Assembly: GCA_035560815.1 (NCBI GenBank)
Contig: DATMYR010000009.1
Span: forward strand, 9,184-73,183
Direction of reading: 5' to 3'
DNA: 64,000 bases
DNA from: UBA5314 sp035560815
GTDB taxonomy: Bacteria > Bacillota > Syntrophomonadia > Syntrophomonadales > Syntrophomonadaceae
The notes below the pieces were generated by a model. The model worked only from the letters and a program-made list of their open reading frames with translations. It made no database searches and was not told where the DNA came from. Below are positions 1 to 8,446 of this stretch, in pieces (position 1 is the stretch's first letter; every line of letters starts with the position of its first letter). The position numbers and the translations under genes are program-made.

Positions 1-1485
1 GGTAGCGGCTTCAACAAAACCGTTGACGGCCAGCATATTGGTCTGAATCGATACATTTTGAATGGTGTCAACTATCTTCTCTATACAGCGGACCTTATCC
101 TGTAATTTTTCCAGCTCATTATTGGTAGTTTCATAAGATGTGAGTTTCTCATTAATGCCCCCGATAACTGTTTTTGCGTTTTCTCGCGTAGCTTCTAGGA
201 GTTCAGTAATCTCTACCCGTACTTTCCCAGAATCGTTAGCCCTTTCGTTTGTGTTTTTATGTGCATTAGCCGCAGCATCTTGTAATTCTTGAGCCTTTTT
301 GTTTTCCTGGATGATTACCTGGACCGCTTCATTCATCTGCATAATCCCACTGGCAATTTGGGTAGCAGAGCTGCTTAATTCTTCGATGTTGGCTGAAAGC
401 TGTTCAGCTGTGGCCGCCACTTCTTCTGCAGATTTTTCAATATTGATGGATGTCTTTAAATCTTCAGCCATTTCGCCTAATTCCTGGCTGGCCGTATTGA
501 TTTCTGCCAGGGCTTTGGTCTGCTCAACCACTGCCTTCACGATTTCCCTGGTCCCTCCGGCGGCCTCTTCGATAGCAGAATCGATATTATTACTGCCGGC
601 TAAAAGGTTATTAGCAATTTCAGCTAAGTTCCTGGCTCCATTTATAACCGAAACGTTAGTCTCTCCATATTGACCGACCAAGTCCCCCACCTTCGAAATA
701 CCCTGTGCGCTTTCTTCCATTCCGGCAGCCATAATATTAAAGTCCTCAACCGTCATATTGATATCCTTTACTACTTCACTAACTCCGTTGCGGATGTCGT
801 CCACCACCCCGCGGATGTCCCGGGCGGAGCGTTCCGATATCTCGGCCAGATTTCTAACTTCGTCGGCCACCACCGCAAAACCACGTCCGTGCTCTCCGGC
901 CCGGGCCGCTTCTATAGCTGCATTCAATGCCAGAAGGTTGGTCTGGTCGGCAATCATCACTACCGCTTGCACAATATCGCCGATACGCTGAGATTGTACT
1001 TCCAGTTCGCCTATGCGTACGGAAGACTGCTGGTTTTTATCGGCCGCCACCTTAACCAGGCTGGTCATTTTCTCCATGGTCTGTATGGATTCCCTGGAGT
1101 CCTTGACGGCCTGTGTTCCTCCAACTAAAAGTTTATTAGCCTGTTTGTCAAGGTCCGCAGCCGCACCATTTAACTGGCCACTGGCCTCTCGCATTTTGTC
1201 TGCATTACGGGCCGCTTGTTCAGCTGCCACAGCCATTTCTTCCATCAGGCGAGAAAATTCCTGGGCTGCAGTAGTCGATTCCTCCATCCCGGCTACCAAT
1301 TGTTCAGAACCTGAAGCAATTCTCTCCGCCATGGCCTGCTGCTTGGCCATAGTCCGCGCCCGGGCTTTTTCCTGAGCCATTCTTTTAGCCTGCTCTCTCT
1401 TAATTGCTATCTCTTGATTTTCTTCTTTATTGACAATTCCTGTCTTATTGGAGTAATCAGCTGGCTTTTCCAACTTTTTGGCCAC
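1..1485 (-). CDS. Soluble methyl-accepting chemotaxis protein, 3' end missing
   Basis: Chemoreceptor signalling protein that would dock CheA/CheW. The frame is open from a GTG at 1485 to the window edge, so the C-terminus is missing. AAGGGAG lies 8 nt before this GTG; an in-frame GTG at 1494 overlaps that Shine-Dalgarno and is less likely. The N-terminus is charged (MAKKLEKPADYS) with no membrane segment, so it is cytoplasmic. A classic hairpin tip (TNLLALNAAIEAARAGEHG, then GFAVVADEVRNLAE) lies near residues 165-200. A second tip-like stretch (QTNMLAVNGFVEAA) appears at the truncated end, suggesting two signalling modules or a variant adaptation arm. The ligand is unknown. Confidence 0.9.
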   Translation of the reverse strand, partial: MAKKLEKPADYSNKTGIVNKEENQEIAIKREQAKRMAQEKARARTMAKQQAMAERIASGSEQLVAGMEESTTAAQEFSRLMEEMAVAAEQAARNADKMREASGQLNGAAADLDKQANKLLVGGTQAVKDSRESIQTMEKMTSLVKVAADKNQQSSVRIGELEVQSQRIGDIVQAVVMIADQTNLLALNAAIEAARAGEHGRGFAVVADEVRNLAEISERSARDIRGVVDDIRNGVSEVVKDINMTVEDFNIMAAGMEESAQGISKVGDLVGQYGETNVSVINGARNLAEIANNLLAGSNNIDSAIEEAAGGTREIVKAVVEQTKALAEINTASQELGEMAEDLKTSINIEKSAEEVAATAEQLSANIEELSSSATQIASGIMQMNEAVQVIIQENKKAQELQDAAANAHKNTNERANDSGKVRVEITELLEATRENAKTVIGGINEKLTSYETTNNELEKLQDKVRCIEKIVDTIQNVSIQTNMLAVNGFVEAAT

Positions 1486-1825
1486 AATTATCACTCCCTT
1501 ATTACATTATTAGTACCCGTTTGTCCTAGATGTTTCTCAAAACTAATGCATTTACAGTTAATGCCAGTAATCCGGACTTCCTCGAGAAGGTATAAATTAC
1601 CATATATCATCTGTTTTATGTGTTAATCATCACCATCCTAATATTAAATTTTCAGTGCATTTTTACTCAATCATCTTAAATGCATAATGTATGCCATTAT
1701 TTAGAAGGCGAAGGAAAAAGCAAGAAAAGAGACGGGTTAACATGCATTTAGAGGAAAGCATTCATGGCTTGGCTACTTAACTAAATAAATTTGTCGAACG
1801 CTATACTAAGATGGTTTAATTGGTA

Positions 1826-1885
1826 TATCAAAATCGGAAAATGGGTATCAGAACCGGAAAATAAGTATCAAAACCGGAAAATGGT
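1826..1885. repeat. Three 20-bp tandem repeats, IS21-like terminus remnant
   Basis: Three near-identical units (TATCAAAAYCGGAAAATGGG type) begin at 1826, 1846 and 1866, an exact 20-bp period. Arrays of spaced transposase-binding repeats like this are typical of IS21-family ends. No istA or istB gene is near, so this would be a solo remnant. An operator array for an unknown DNA-binding protein is an alternative. Confidence 0.4.
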
Positions 1886-2302
1886 CTAGACGAAATGTCA
1901 ATAATTTTTCTTGCAGAAGGAAATATTACAAGAGCGAGATTATTCCATCCAATATTTGCCTTGCGGTGCAGCGCCGAGGTGTGAATGCTCAAGATTTTGG
2001 CAGTTTAAACCTTGTTGCCATTGGCGACCAGGCTTTGTTGCTCCTGCTTTAACATGGCTGCTTTGCCGGAGTAACATCGTGGCTATAAAAGATTAACCTA
2101 GCGGCTCTATCGAACTGAATATTTAGATCTACCTCAACTGCAGGAATATCACAGAAAGCAGGACCGGCAGACTACACAAAGGTTGCTCAATGGTAAGTCG
2201 AGTGACCTTTGTGAACAAGCAATAGCCGCCGAAATAACGATTCGGCAGCTATTGTTTGTAATATTGTGAATCTATATTTACCAAGTATTTCTCATTTGTT
2301 TT
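1886..2302. other. Gene-free stretch with decayed coding and arm fragment
   Basis: No intact gene is supportable here. A strong inverted repeat at 2220-2254 (CAATAGC..GCTATTG with a GCCGAA/TTCGGC inner stem) followed by TTTGT looks like a terminator left by a lost plus-strand gene. Positions 2277-2302 are identical to the sequence just after panB near 22003. The preceding 100 bp also resemble 7690-7790. This stretch therefore contains a fragment of the arm sequence found next to the tRNA-Ser-derived repeats. Confidence 0.45.
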
Positions 2303-2328
2303 AAAAAACATCGTACCAACGTACAATG
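2303..2328 (-). terminator. Terminator of the secreted repeat protein
   Basis: On the minus strand the inverted repeat CATTGTACG-TT-GGTACGATG is followed by six Ts. It lies about 140 nt past the stop codon of the secreted protein. The stem is nearly identical to the terminator of the LuxR gene at 4544-4569. Confidence 0.65.
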
Positions 2329-2470
2329 CCTAAAATAAAAATGATCGGATATTCGTATATCAACAGCCCATGCTTTTATCTTTTTCGGTCAGGCTTTAAT
2401 TTTGTACTTAAATCCAGCAATTACGCTTTTGTAGAAGAGTCAAAACCCTCTTGAACCCTCCTTCGTACGG

Positions 2471-4246
2471 TCAAATATTATTGAAAAACTGTTCGAAATA
2501 GCTTGGAATGGCTGATAATATTGGAAAACTCTCGCCTCCACCACCTTCACCAGATGGTGTTGTGCCTTCCTTTACAGCAACACTGCAGCCGCCGATTGCG
2601 TTTCCTGATATGGCGGTGACAATATAGTTCCCTGATTCGGCAGATGCAGTAACGGTTACGATGCCTGCATCGATGCTGACTCCGGTGTTGGGGTTAATGC
2701 TCCAGGTCACGGGTTCGCCGTTCATGGCGGCACCGTACTGATCCTTCACTACAGCAGTATAGGTTTCGTTTGCAGTCCCGCTGGACGGGATGGTAATGGC
2801 AGTCGAACCGCTCACTTCGATAGTGGTTGCCACGGAGGCTGCTTTGCCGAGATTGACCGGACAGCTGCCAGTGGCGCTGCCCGCCTTAGCGGTGATGGTG
2901 TACATCCCGACAGACGCGGAAGGGGTAACGGTTATGACTCCGCTGGCATCGATATTGACACCGGTAGACGGGGCGATACTCCATGTTACTTTCTCACCGG
3001 TCATAACACCGCTGTACTGATCCTTGACCGTAGCCGTGCAGCTGCCTGTGGCGGTGCCGTTGCCAGGAATGGTAATAGAATCAGGTCCGCTCACCGTTAT
3101 GGATGTCGCGACGGGTCCTGCATGCTTCATTACCGTTAATTTGTACCCTTTATTACCATCCTCATAGGCCACGTAAAGACTTCCGCCGCCGTCAATTCTC
3201 AAGTTGGTATAATACGCAGCAGCGGTAGATAATCCGGCACTCCCCACCGTCTCCCAATCAGTGCCGTTGAATTTCATTACTGTGGCCTTATTGCTATTGC
3301 CCCCGTCCTCATAGGCTATGTAAGGAGTCCCGCTGCCGTCAAAGACCAGGGAGACGTAAGACGCAGTGCCGGCGGAGAACCCTGCGCTCCCCACCGTCTC
3401 CCAGCCGGAGCCGTTGAACTTCTTTACAACCGCTTTAGCTTGAAGACCACCGTAGTTTTGGTCACAATAGGCCACATAAGGGGTGCCGCCGTATATCGCC
3501 AGGGATGTATATCCCGCGGTGCCTTCGGAGAACCCTGCCCCCCCCAGCGGAGACCAGTTGGAGCCGTTGAACTTCATCACTGTCGCTTTATAACTGTTGC
3601 CGTAATCCCTATAAGCTACGTAGAGGTTGCCGCTGCCGTCAATGGCCAGGGAAGTATACATCTCAAGTCCGGCAGAAAACCCTGCGTTTCCTACCGTCTC
3701 CCAACTGGTGCCATTAAACCTCATCACTGTTGCCTTTTTGCTATTGCCCCCATCTTGATAAGCTGCATAGGGGATGCCGCTTCCATCAATAGCCAAGGAG
3801 AGGTAATACGCCTTGTTGGCGGAGAACCCTGCGTTTCCTACAGTCTCCCAGCTGGTGCCATTAAACCTCATCACTGTTGCTTTATAGCTGTTGCCGACAT
3901 CCCCATAGGCCACATAGGGTGTTCCGACGCCATCAAACGCAATGGAAATATCGTTGGCCAAACCAGCAGAGAAGCCGGCAGCTCCCACTATGGCCCAGCT
4001 GGATCCATTATATTTCATCACAGTAGCTTTATTGCTTTTGCTTCCATCGGCAAAAGCAACGTAGGGGGTGCCGCTGTTATCCAGTGCCATGCAGGAATTA
4101 ACCGACGCATTGGAAAATCCAGCACTTCCCACCGCGGCCCACCCGCTGGTAGCAGCCGCAGCCGGTGCCGCCATAACTGCGGTCAGCACCATCATCAAGG
4201 TTAAAACCAGCACCCGATTCAGCGCTTTTTCTAAATACAGCTTCAT
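2471..4246 (-). CDS. Secreted repeat and Ig-like domain protein
   Basis: Predicted exported surface or extracellular protein. Residues 1-32 form a Sec signal peptide: a charged start, a hydrophobic core, then AAPAAAA. Residues about 35-380 hold seven or more repeats of roughly 48-50 residues with consensus WxxVGSAGFS-x-SLAxDGSGTPYVAYxDGGNSxKATVMKFNG, resembling beta-propeller blades. Two Ig-like (BIG-type) domains of about 85 residues follow (TxxVSGxxxITIPxxGTA..VKDQYGxxMxGExVTWSI), then a Gly-rich tail. No sortase motif or C-terminal anchor is visible. A riboswitch-like leader with an overlapping terminator lies upstream, so expression is probably set by c-di-GMP. The role could be adhesion or matrix; there is no catalytic motif. 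Confidence 0.85.
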   Translation of the reverse strand: MKLYLEKALNRVLVLTLMMVLTAVMAAPAAAATSGWAAVGSAGFSNASVNSCMALDNSGTPYVAFADGSKSNKATVMKYNGSSWAIVGAAGFSAGLANDISIAFDGVGTPYVAYGDVGNSYKATVMRFNGTSWETVGNAGFSANKAYYLSLAIDGSGIPYAAYQDGGNSKKATVMRFNGTSWETVGNAGFSAGLEMYTSLAIDGSGNLYVAYRDYGNSYKATVMKFNGSNWSPLGGAGFSEGTAGYTSLAIYGGTPYVAYCDQNYGGLQAKAVVKKFNGSGWETVGSAGFSAGTASYVSLVFDGSGTPYIAYEDGGNSNKATVMKFNGTDWETVGSAGLSTAAAYYTNLRIDGGGSLYVAYEDGNKGYKLTVMKHAGPVATSITVSGPDSITIPGNGTATGSCTATVKDQYSGVMTGEKVTWSIAPSTGVNIDASGVITVTPSASVGMYTITAKAGSATGSCPVNLGKAASVATTIEVSGSTAITIPSSGTANETYTAVVKDQYGAAMNGEPVTWSINPNTGVSIDAGIVTVTASAESGNYIVTAISGNAIGGCSVAVKEGTTPSGEGGGGESFPILSAIPSYFEQFFNNI

Positions 4247-4389
4247 CCTTTACCACTCCTTTTCTATCCGCGAACACCTCGGGACGTGTTTCCTTCTACT
4301 GCCCCTAATGACCAAGGTTGCTTATGTATATCAAATCAGGTTTCACCGCATTAGGCCTTTCGAAAAAACCCAATTAAATACCATCCCCC

Positions 4390-4424
4390 GAAAAACAAAA
4401 ATAACCGGCCATTTTGGTCGGTTA
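4390..4424 (-). terminator. Leader terminator overlapping the aptamer 3' strand
   Basis: On the minus strand TAACCGACC-AAAAT-GGCCGGTTA forms a stem followed by TTTTTGTTTTT. It sits 144-178 nt before the secreted-protein start, inside the leader. Its 5' arm is the conserved AACCGACC of the proposed c-di-GMP-II aptamer, so aptamer and terminator are mutually exclusive. Confidence 0.75.
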
Positions 4425-4500
4425 CGCTACCAGCTTAAAGAATGAGAGACAAGCGTCCAAATAAATCCCTTCATCCATAGCTCCCAATGTCTTCCTTTTT
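4416..4500 (-). promoter_or_regulatory. Cyclic di-GMP-II riboswitch
   Basis: Read on the minus strand, the leader matches the conserved c-di-GMP-II signature in order: GGAA near the 5' end, GATGAAGGGATTTA, TTGGACGCTTG, then CTGGTAGCGTAACCGACC. The known class has GAUGAAU..UUUAAAUUGGGCACUUG..GUUAGUAGUGCAACCGACC. The ACGC/GCGT pair here replaces GCAC/GUGC, a compensatory change that keeps the stem. The 3' AACCGACC is also the 5' arm of the terminator, so ligand binding should prevent termination and turn the downstream gene on. The call rests on remembered consensus and not on a covariance-model search. Confidence 0.72.
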
Positions 4501-4543
4501 GTTTGGTAAAATATCTCAAGTTTATTTTATTAAAAAACATAAG

Positions 4544-4569
4544 AAAAAACATTGTACCAAGGTACAATG
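4544..4569 (-). terminator. Terminator of the LuxR/MalT-type regulator
   Basis: On the minus strand CATTGTACC-TT-GGTACAATG is a perfect 9-bp palindrome followed by TTTTTTC and further T-rich DNA. It begins 35 nt after the regulator's stop codon. Confidence 0.75.
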
Positions 4570-4604
4570 CCAGACCATCAAAATCAATTATTCATTTTAG
4601 CTAT

Positions 4605-7232
4605 TTATTCCAAAAGAGGAGTTTCACGAACCAGTTTGATGCACTGAGCCCGGTTTTTAACCCCTAACTTGCTGTAGATATTCCCTGTATGGGCTTTTAC
4701 GGTTCTAATGGTTATATTTAACTTGGAGCAGATCTCTTCGTTTGAATAGGCCGCCAACATCAATTTTAAAACTTCTGTTTCTTTGGCGGTCAATTTTCTT
4801 CTTGGAGATGCCGTTCCACCATGCCTGGGAATTGATAGTCCGCACATATTATCCTGTACTTGCTTGTACAGTTCCCTGGCATAAGAAGTCAAATCTGCGT
4901 AGGAGTCCCCTCTTCTTCTGAAGATTCCAATGGCATCTTTTAATAAACCGCTTATCAGATCAAGCTCATCCACATAGCTTCTGATATACCCTTCTTTCAT
5001 GCCTATGGAAAGTGATTTTTCTAAATAGTCGACGGCCCCGGCCAAATCATTCTTTTTATATAACAGTATGGCCAACAGGTTGAGAATTTCCACCTTACTA
5101 TGCTGACGAGATTCGCCCCCGGCAAAGGACAGAAGTCTCAGTAGAAGCATTTCCGCATCATCATATTGGTCTCCGGCCATCAAAACCCTGGCAAAAACGA
5201 TAAATTCAAATTCCATTACTTTATTGATATCACTATATATATTGAGTTTATTCGTATTAAGCCATTTGGTAATAATTTGCATACTACCTGTATCCAAACA
5301 TAAACGCATTGTAAAAGCTTGCAGCAGCATGTTCCAGTGAGCTTTATGGACAGTCTTAAGCCTGTTCTGACATTCCTCCAACGCCTGGAAAGCTCTCGGT
5401 AAATCTCCACTGGCTCTTTTGATACGGGCTATATTGACCATCGCAGGAACGATAACCCCGGCACAGTTGGCAGCCTGCGCCAGTTCCAGAGCCTGCACCA
5501 GATAGGGCTTGGCTTTATCAAGCCTGTTTTTTTCATAATAGTATTCACCTGCTGCCAAAGCAAAGTAACCTGCATTTTTCGTGGTTGCCTTCCTGTAATT
5601 CTCCTCTATCATTTCATATAACTCATTATTCTTTTCAGTTAATTGAGTAGCCAATGCATTAACTGGACATCTGTAAAAGTAAATATCCGACCGGTTGGAA
5701 TCATAAAACTCAATACCTTTGTCAAGCCGCCCCTTTGCTTCCAGGTTCTTAAGCACGGAAAACAACTCCTCTATTTTTCCTTCCATTAAGAGAAGATTGG
5801 TCCAGGTTAGGCCCACCAGAATTTCGCCTTGCCCTTTCGTCTCAGCATCGCTTATTGCTTGCATAAGATCGTTTGCTTTCGTTATCCATTGGCGTGACAT
5901 TTCTAAATGGTTTTGCTCAGCATAAAACAATGAATAGAAAGCGGCAATTTTTACGCTTTTATCCCTATAGGTCGGCGGCAGCCGTTCGAGCCAGGACAAA
6001 GCCGTATCAAAAGCATTCATGGCGGCAAGACCGCCCAGTTGAGTTTCTATTAATTTCAAAGCAGCATCATACCACTGCCCATTTAAGTAATGGTTGATGG
6101 CATCGGTGATAAGACCATGCTGCAAATACCATTGCGCAGCCTTACAATGCAAATCTGCCCGGATAATTGCCGCTGACTGCTCGAGAAGCTTGCTGTGAAA
6201 ATCCTTAAACAGCTGGTGATATTTATAGCTACGGTTTTCTTCATCCAGGGATACAAGGAACTCATTTCTTTCACTTAATTCTTTAAGCATCCGACTGCCG
6301 TTATCATCTCCGGTTACGGCATCGCACAGGTCTTCGTAAAGCGTATCTAGAATGGAGGTTTTTAGAGCGAACATCCTCTTTTCTACCGGCCAGTTGCCGA
6401 TTACTTCCTCCGCCAGGTATTGTTCAATGTTGCTCCATGCCAGGTTAACGACTGCCTCCCGATTGTCCGTTGACTCTTCCATTGACATAGCAATGGCCAC
6501 CAGGGCTGCCGCCCAGCCATCTGTAGTATTTTGAATGATTTTAATATCCTGGCTGTCAAGCGCGAAACCCCGTTTTTCATAAAACCATTCTATTTCTTCC
6601 TCCCGAAAGCGCAGGTCATTGGCCACCAGCTTCTGTACCTGTGATTTAATACTATGTTTGGCCAGTCTGCCTCCTGGTGAAATCCTGCTTATAAATAAAA
6701 GATGCATCCTGGGAGGAAGGTAGTCGATTAAATAGGATAAGCCTTTCCAAATCAAAGGGTTGGATATAAGATGCACATCATCAATTACAAAAGTAAAATC
6801 GTATTCAATCATCATCAGCCAGTCAATAATAATATTTATCTGAATATGGGCATTGATCAATTCCTGCGATGAAAATACATATTCCGCTTCAAGGGCAATT
6901 CCAGGTGCTATTTTATCCAGGGCAGCACATAGATATCGCCAGAATCGTAAAGGGTTGTTATCGTTTTGATCAACCGACAGCCAGGCCGATTCCACCCCGG
7001 ATTTCTGCAGCCATTCAAGAACGGCTGTAGTCTTGCCATATCCTGAAGGTGCCGTTACCAGAGTCAGTTTTCGTTTCAGGGGATTATCCAGTTTTTTATA
7101 TAGGTGTTGGCGGGAAATAATATGCTCATTGGCTCGAGGCCTGCTGTATTTTGTCTCGATTAATCTTTCATCTGATGGTCGCTCTAAAACCATTGGTTCA
7201 ATCACCCCGGCAAACAGGTTCTTGCCACGCAT
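4605..7232 (-). CDS. MalT-type LuxR-family ATP-binding regulator
   Basis: Large ATP-binding LuxR (LAL/STAND) transcription activator of 875 residues. A Walker A motif (APSGYGKTT) is near residues 61-69 and a Walker B-like segment (FTFVIDDVH) is near 145-153. A long helical TPR-like region fills the middle. A C-terminal LuxR helix-turn-helix (LTAKETEVLKLMLAAYSNEE..TIRTVKAHTGNIYSKLGVKNR) spans about 808-870. Family members oligomerise on ATP and inducer binding. No strong ribosome site precedes the ATG at 7232; an internal ATG at 7193 behind GGGGTGA is an alternative start. It sits upstream of the secreted protein in the same direction but has its own terminator, so regulation of that gene is only a guess. 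The inducer is unknown. Confidence 0.88.
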   Translation of the reverse strand: MRGKNLFAGVIEPMVLERPSDERLIETKYSRPRANEHIISRQHLYKKLDNPLKRKLTLVTAPSGYGKTTAVLEWLQKSGVESAWLSVDQNDNNPLRFWRYLCAALDKIAPGIALEAEYVFSSQELINAHIQINIIIDWLMMIEYDFTFVIDDVHLISNPLIWKGLSYLIDYLPPRMHLLFISRISPGGRLAKHSIKSQVQKLVANDLRFREEEIEWFYEKRGFALDSQDIKIIQNTTDGWAAALVAIAMSMEESTDNREAVVNLAWSNIEQYLAEEVIGNWPVEKRMFALKTSILDTLYEDLCDAVTGDDNGSRMLKELSERNEFLVSLDEENRSYKYHQLFKDFHSKLLEQSAAIIRADLHCKAAQWYLQHGLITDAINHYLNGQWYDAALKLIETQLGGLAAMNAFDTALSWLERLPPTYRDKSVKIAAFYSLFYAEQNHLEMSRQWITKANDLMQAISDAETKGQGEILVGLTWTNLLLMEGKIEELFSVLKNLEAKGRLDKGIEFYDSNRSDIYFYRCPVNALATQLTEKNNELYEMIEENYRKATTKNAGYFALAAGEYYYEKNRLDKAKPYLVQALELAQAANCAGVIVPAMVNIARIKRASGDLPRAFQALEECQNRLKTVHKAHWNMLLQAFTMRLCLDTGSMQIITKWLNTNKLNIYSDINKVMEFEFIVFARVLMAGDQYDDAEMLLLRLLSFAGGESRQHSKVEILNLLAILLYKKNDLAGAVDYLEKSLSIGMKEGYIRSYVDELDLISGLLKDAIGIFRRRGDSYADLTSYARELYKQVQDNMCGLSIPRHGGTASPRRKLTAKETEVLKLMLAAYSNEEICSKLNITIRTVKAHTGNIYSKLGVKNRAQCIKLVRETPLLE

Positions 7233-7769
7233 AAAACTTATGTGTCGACAAAAGGCATTATAATAAAAATATTTTAAGAGCAGCTGTTATGATAATATAG
7301 ACAAGGATTTGGTGGGTCCAGGCGGGAATATTCCCAAGGGATATCCCCAATGCCCACTTTTATAGACCATTCGACGTATAAACCTGATATCCTTTTGAGA
7401 ACGGAGGAGACAGCGGGAACGGAACAGATTGTCCAGCAGAACGGACAGCAAGGAATTAATTTGGAATAAGGTATAAATAATGCCATCTTATTACCGCTAC
7501 TTATAAGGCATTTTATTAAACTATAATAATGGTGGCAGAGCATGCCTGGCCAAATCCATAATATGGAAGAGGCACCTCTTCAAGCTGTTCAGGTCATAAC
7601 CTGAAAAAGGTATTCTAATTAAAGATGCCACCTTGTGGTCATTAATAATATTTCGCAAAGAATAATTGACGGTACCTTACTCGATGCTAAGTCGAGTCTT
7701 TGTACACAAGCAATAAGCACAGAAATACCGATATACAGCCATTTTTAATAATATCTCTTTCCCATAATT
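7233..7769. other. Gene-free stretch left of repeat site A
   Basis: A minus-strand open frame at 7274-7543 lacks a ribosome site and has Cys/Ser-rich, non-protein-like composition, so I do not call it. The sequence at 7690-7770 is a decayed relative of 2195-2290. No promoter or RNA is recognisable. Confidence 0.4.
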
Positions 7770-8182
7770 TACCGCCCACTTCTCATTTGTTCTGTAGTAT
7801 TTATATTTGTTCCCGGCTATTTGTACCTATTTCGGCTACTCCGGGCTATAACAATTGAAAAAAATATGAAAATGGGGGTTTCGAGCAATATTACCGAAAC
7901 CCCCGTAGTTTCCTTACTGGCGGAGAGAGGGGGATTCCATCGCTCCTGCGCCGTCACGGTGCTCGCGATACTAGGCCATCCATGGCCGTCGGAACCCTCG
8001 ATGGAGCTTTTGACCCCCTACTCGATTTCCAGCTGTTTGTACCAACTCGCTACTGTTCTCCTCTAACCCCTTCTGTTGTCATCTATTATAGAATTCATGC
8101 TCTCTGTTGTTCCGATATTTTGCAGCTATTCGTGGCTATTTGTAGATGGACTCATCTATTTCGGCTACTCCAAGGCTACTAT
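7770..8182. repeat. tRNA-Ser-derived repeat site A, both arms present
   Basis: From left to right it holds an L-arm (7770-7856, highly similar to 22003-22084), a copy of the tRNA-Ser terminator hairpin (about 7872-7905), and a copy of the 3' 61 nt of tRNA-Ser(GGA) (7918-8032). An extra of about 54 GC-rich bases interrupts the tRNA copy. An R-arm (8033-8182) resembling 15470-15617 completes it. Having both arms is what a junction between two tandem elements, or an attP-like site, would show. The tRNA fragment lacks a 5' half and cannot be functional. Confidence 0.7.
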
Positions 8183-8446
8183 ATCGCAACTATCCTTCCA
8201 ATATAAACGCTAAACTGAAAGTCAATTATAATGATAAAGGCTCGGCACAACACATAAAATTATTTTCTTCCGTGCCCTGCAAGCAAGAACTTCAGATGTA
8301 AGATATAGTTAACTTGTCGCCAAACCGGGGTCCATCGGTGGACGAAGGTTTGGCCGTCTGTACTTCTGAATGGATATTTGTTACCCTTTCAATGTGATAT
8401 TTCGTATATCTTCAAATGCTTTTTCTGCACATTCTGCCTGCCTAAA
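8183..8446. other. Gene-free stretch with nested inverted repeats
   Basis: Downstream of the FIST/GGDEF gene. Nested complementary segments are TTCAGA (8291) with TCTGAA (8365), GCCAAACC (8319) with GGTTTGGC (8347), and GTCCA with TGGAC around a TCGG loop at 8330-8343. There is no T-run, so it is not an obvious terminator. I do not recognise it as a known RNA class. Confidence 0.4.

Noticed and set aside
299..1375. Overlapping plus-strand frames opposite the chemoreceptor
   Set aside because: Antisense shadows of the minus-strand MCP, which has unmistakable family motifs; they lack ribosome sites.
1826..1885. CRISPR array
   Set aside because: Units are 20 bp head-to-tail with no unique spacers and no cas genes in the window; the same holds for 61547-61625.
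3440..4204. 254-codon plus-strand frame
   Set aside because: Shadow of the repetitive secreted-protein gene; its internal repeats only mirror those of the real gene.
7274..7543. 89-codon minus-strand frame
   Set aside because: No Shine-Dalgarno, implausible composition, no family resemblance, in a region of decayed element DNA.
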